From Firmicutes bacterium CAG:631 (GTDB lineage Bacteria > Bacillota_I > Bacilli_A > RFN20 > CAG-631): a stretch of DNA of 6,298 bases. Both the position numbers and the translations under genes were made by a program. Every line of letters starts with the position of its first letter. Positions within the stretch are counted from its first letter, which is position 1. The stretch covers positions 63,975 through 70,272 of the forward strand of contig HF998022.1 of assembly GCA_000433015.1 (NCBI GenBank), given 5' to 3'. The notes under the pieces are model-generated. The model worked only from the letters and a program-made list of their open reading frames with translations, ran no database searches and had not been told where the DNA came from. This document shows, piece after piece, positions 4,603 through 6,298 of the stretch.

Positions 4603-6298
4603 TTATTTTTTCATTTTTAAAACATGTAAAATATCTTCTATCATTTGAGGAATTGTAAGACGACATTGTTGATATATTTCTGTTAACGATTTTAAATCGT
4701 TAAAATTTTTCTCTCCTCCATAAGTAAGAACTTTTAAAGAAGAAGTTGCATAATAATTAGCAATACTATATCCCCATCCACCTTCTTTTAAACCATCTTC
4801 TAAAGTGACGATACATTCATGGTTTTTCTTTAATTCTTCTAATAAATTTTGATCTAAATGAGAATAACATAAAGGGTTAATTAAAGTGGCATTGATTCCA
4901 TATGTTGCTAATTCTTCTTTTAATTTTAAACCTAAATGATAAAAATTTCCTAAGCCCATAATGGCTACTTGTTTTCCAATATGGGTAATTTTAGCTTTAA
5001 AAATCGATTGTTCATCAAAAGTAAAAGATTGATTAGACTCCATCATTGTAGAAGGAACACGAATAACTAATGGATATTTTTTTTGTGTTAAAGCAAAATC
5101 TAATAAAGCTAGATATTCTTCTTTATAAGTAGGCGCAAGACAAACTAAATTGGGGATATGACTCATGATGACCATGTCATATTGCCCTACATGGGTGCAA
5201 TCTCCTCCATTAATTTTTCCATTAAAAACTAAGATTGTTACGGGCATTTCATTCATGGCTAAATCTTGGTTTAATTGATCATAAGTTCGTTGTAAAAAAG
5301 AACTATTGGCTAAGATAACCGGTGTGGCTCCATTTTTAGCGAGTCCAGAAGCAAAGGCAACGGCATGCTCTTCTGCAATTCCTACATCAATAAATTGATT
5401 TTTCGCTTGTTTTCGAAATTCTACGGTCAAACCTTGTGCTTTTGGTGTTGCTGGGCTAATTACGATACATTGTTTATTTATTTGCATTTCTTGTAATAAA
5501 CGCTTTGCAGTTAAAGATTCATACGTTTCTTTTATTGGATTTATTTGTTGATTCAAACCATTTACCCAATGTCCTGCTTCTTTATCTTGTATAGCCCAAT
5601 CTAAACCTTTTCCTTTTAATGTATGAATGTGTAAAACAATAGGATGCTGGATATCTTTTACTTTTTGAAATAAAGCAATTAGTTTTTGAATATTATTTCC
5701 TTCTTCTAAATAAAGATAATCTAAATTAAAAGTTTTAAAAAAATTTAAAGGATAAGTACCTTGAGATTTTCTTAATTGTTGAAAATTTTGATACATTCCA
5801 CCCTGATTATTTGCAATGGACATTTCATTATCATTAACAATTAAAATAAAATTGGATTGAAGCATCGCAATATTATTTAATCCTTCAAAAGCTTCTCCTC
5901 CAGATAAAGCGCCATCTCCAATAATTGCAATAATATTTTCATGGTCTTTTTTTAAATCTCTAGCTTTTGCTAAGCCACAGGCCAAACTGATTGAGGTAGA
6001 AGTATGTCCCACTTTAAAAAAATCATGCTTACTTTCTTTTGGTGTTGTATATCCACTAATGGAGCCATAAAGTTTTGGATCTAAAAAGGCATTTTTTCTT
6101 CCAGTTAAAATTTTATGGGTATAAGTTTGATGAGAAACATCAAAAACAAATTTATCAATTGGAGAAGAAAAAACATAATGCAAAGCAATGGTCATTTCTA
6201 TCATTCCTAAATTGGATCCCATATGGCCACCGGTTTGTGTGATTTTATAGATGAGTAAATCTCTAATTTCATCTGCTAAAAGATTTAACTCTTCTAAA
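4603..6298 (-). CDS. dxs: 1-deoxy-D-xylulose-5-phosphate synthase-like TPP enzyme, divergent, 5' partial
   Basis: A thiamine-diphosphate enzyme that in the standard family joins pyruvate and glyceraldehyde 3-phosphate to make DXP, precursor of isoprenoids and of thiamine and pyridoxal. The frame is open to the right edge. The visible protein begins LEELNLLADEIRDLL and continues TQTGGHMGSNLG, the usual DXS N-terminus, so only about 15-25 residues are missing. Domains in order: TPP domain with FDVSHQTYTHKILTGR (near 6145-6095), GHTSTSISLACGLA, and GDGALSGGEAFEGLN to VNDNEMS (5919-5820); pyrimidine domain with DVGIAEEHAVAFASGL, whose first Glu (5371-5373) is the expected cofactor-activating acid; and C-terminal domain with VTLEDGLKEGGWG. 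Oddities: the usual D-G-x-T-H motif reads GGDCTH, one residue shorter; IRYPRG reads IRVPST; and the whole protein would be about 580-590 residues against about 620-640. It belongs to a shorter DXS-like group, and its exact reaction is less certain than its family. No promoter is visible. Confidence 0.88.
   Translation of the reverse strand, partial: LEELNLLADEIRDLLIYKITQTGGHMGSNLGMIEMTIALHYVFSSPIDKFVFDVSHQTYTHKILTGRKNAFLDPKLYGSISGYTTPKESKHDFFKVGHTSTSISLACGLAKARDLKKDHENIIAIIGDGALSGGEAFEGLNNIAMLQSNFILIVNDNEMSIANNQGGMYQNFQQLRKSQGTYPLNFFKTFNLDYLYLEEGNNIQKLIALFQKVKDIQHPIVLHIHTLKGKGLDWAIQDKEAGHWVNGLNQQINPIKETYESLTAKRLLQEMQINKQCIVISPATPKAQGLTVEFRKQAKNQFIDVGIAEEHAVAFASGLAKNGATPVILANSSFLQRTYDQLNQDLAMNEMPVTILVFNGKINGGDCTHVGQYDMVIMSHIPNLVCLAPTYKEEYLALLDFALTQKKYPLVIRVPSTMMESNQSFTFDEQSIFKAKITHIGKQVAIMGLGNFYHLGLKLKEELATYGINATLINPLCYSHLDQNLLEELKKNHECIVTLEDGLKEGGWGYSIANYYATSSLKVLTYGGEKNFNDLKSLTEIYQQCRLTIPQMIEDILHVLKMKK
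4683..4703. repeat. 21-nt inverted repeat inside the DXS-like coding region
   Basis: TTAACGATTT (4683-4692) and AAATCGTTAA (4694-4703) are perfect inverted arms around one central T. It lies about 80 bp inside the 3' end of the DXS-like gene, over codons for Phe-Asn-Asp-Leu-Lys-Ser-Leu-Thr. It could be a protein-binding site, but in A+T-rich DNA it may be chance. Confidence 0.3.

Noticed and set aside
1..6298. A new multi-gene system, mobile element, CRISPR array or RNA gene
   Set aside because: Neighbouring genes belong to unrelated known families with separate terminators. No transposase, integrase, repeat array, tRNA-like or riboswitch-like structure was seen on either strand.

Overview
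The window is about 6.3 kb of A+T-rich bacterial DNA. Strong GGAGG-type ribosome binding sites, short intergenic gaps and the protein families point to a low-GC Firmicute. An Erysipelotrichia- or Mollicutes-related lineage is a plausible guess, but nothing here fixes the taxon. All seven genes whose 3' end is visible stop with TAA, and no TGA interrupts any of the reading frames, so the sequence cannot say whether TGA is a stop or a tryptophan codon.

Left part (plus strand). The window opens inside a GH13 alpha-glucosidase of the dextran glucosidase / oligo-1,6-glucosidase type, missing roughly its first 80 residues. It is followed after 21 bp by a small EamA-type membrane transporter gene that carries a single-base frameshift. 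A clean hairpin terminator separates this from a second, intact EamA-type gene. The two transporter genes are tandem paralogues of the same length (139 codons once the missing base is restored), about 40% identical by hand count.

Middle part. The intact transporter gene runs head-on into a minus-strand gene for a membrane-anchored papain-like protein of the YiiX/YebB (C92) type, and their stop codons overlap by 4 bp. Divergent from that gene, behind a good promoter, is a 78-residue protein with two membrane segments. A perfect 12-bp hairpin that can end transcription in both directions closes it.

Right part (minus strand). A DegV-family fatty-acid-binding protein (FakB-like) lies downstream of a divergent 1-deoxy-D-xylulose-5-phosphate synthase (DXS-like) gene. 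The DXS-like gene is cut by the right edge and lacks only about 15-25 residues of its N-terminus. A hairpin terminator and a 16-bp palindrome lie between these two genes.

The genes do not form one obvious pathway: sugar hydrolysis, small-molecule export, a surface papain-like enzyme, fatty-acid handling and isoprenoid/thiamine precursor supply. This looks like ordinary chromosomal housekeeping and accessory DNA. I see no insertion sequence, CRISPR array, tRNA, rRNA, phage gene or defence system. The points most worth a second look are the broken tandem transporter, the unusual active-site motifs of the DXS-like enzyme, and the two poorly characterised membrane proteins around position 3220-3560.
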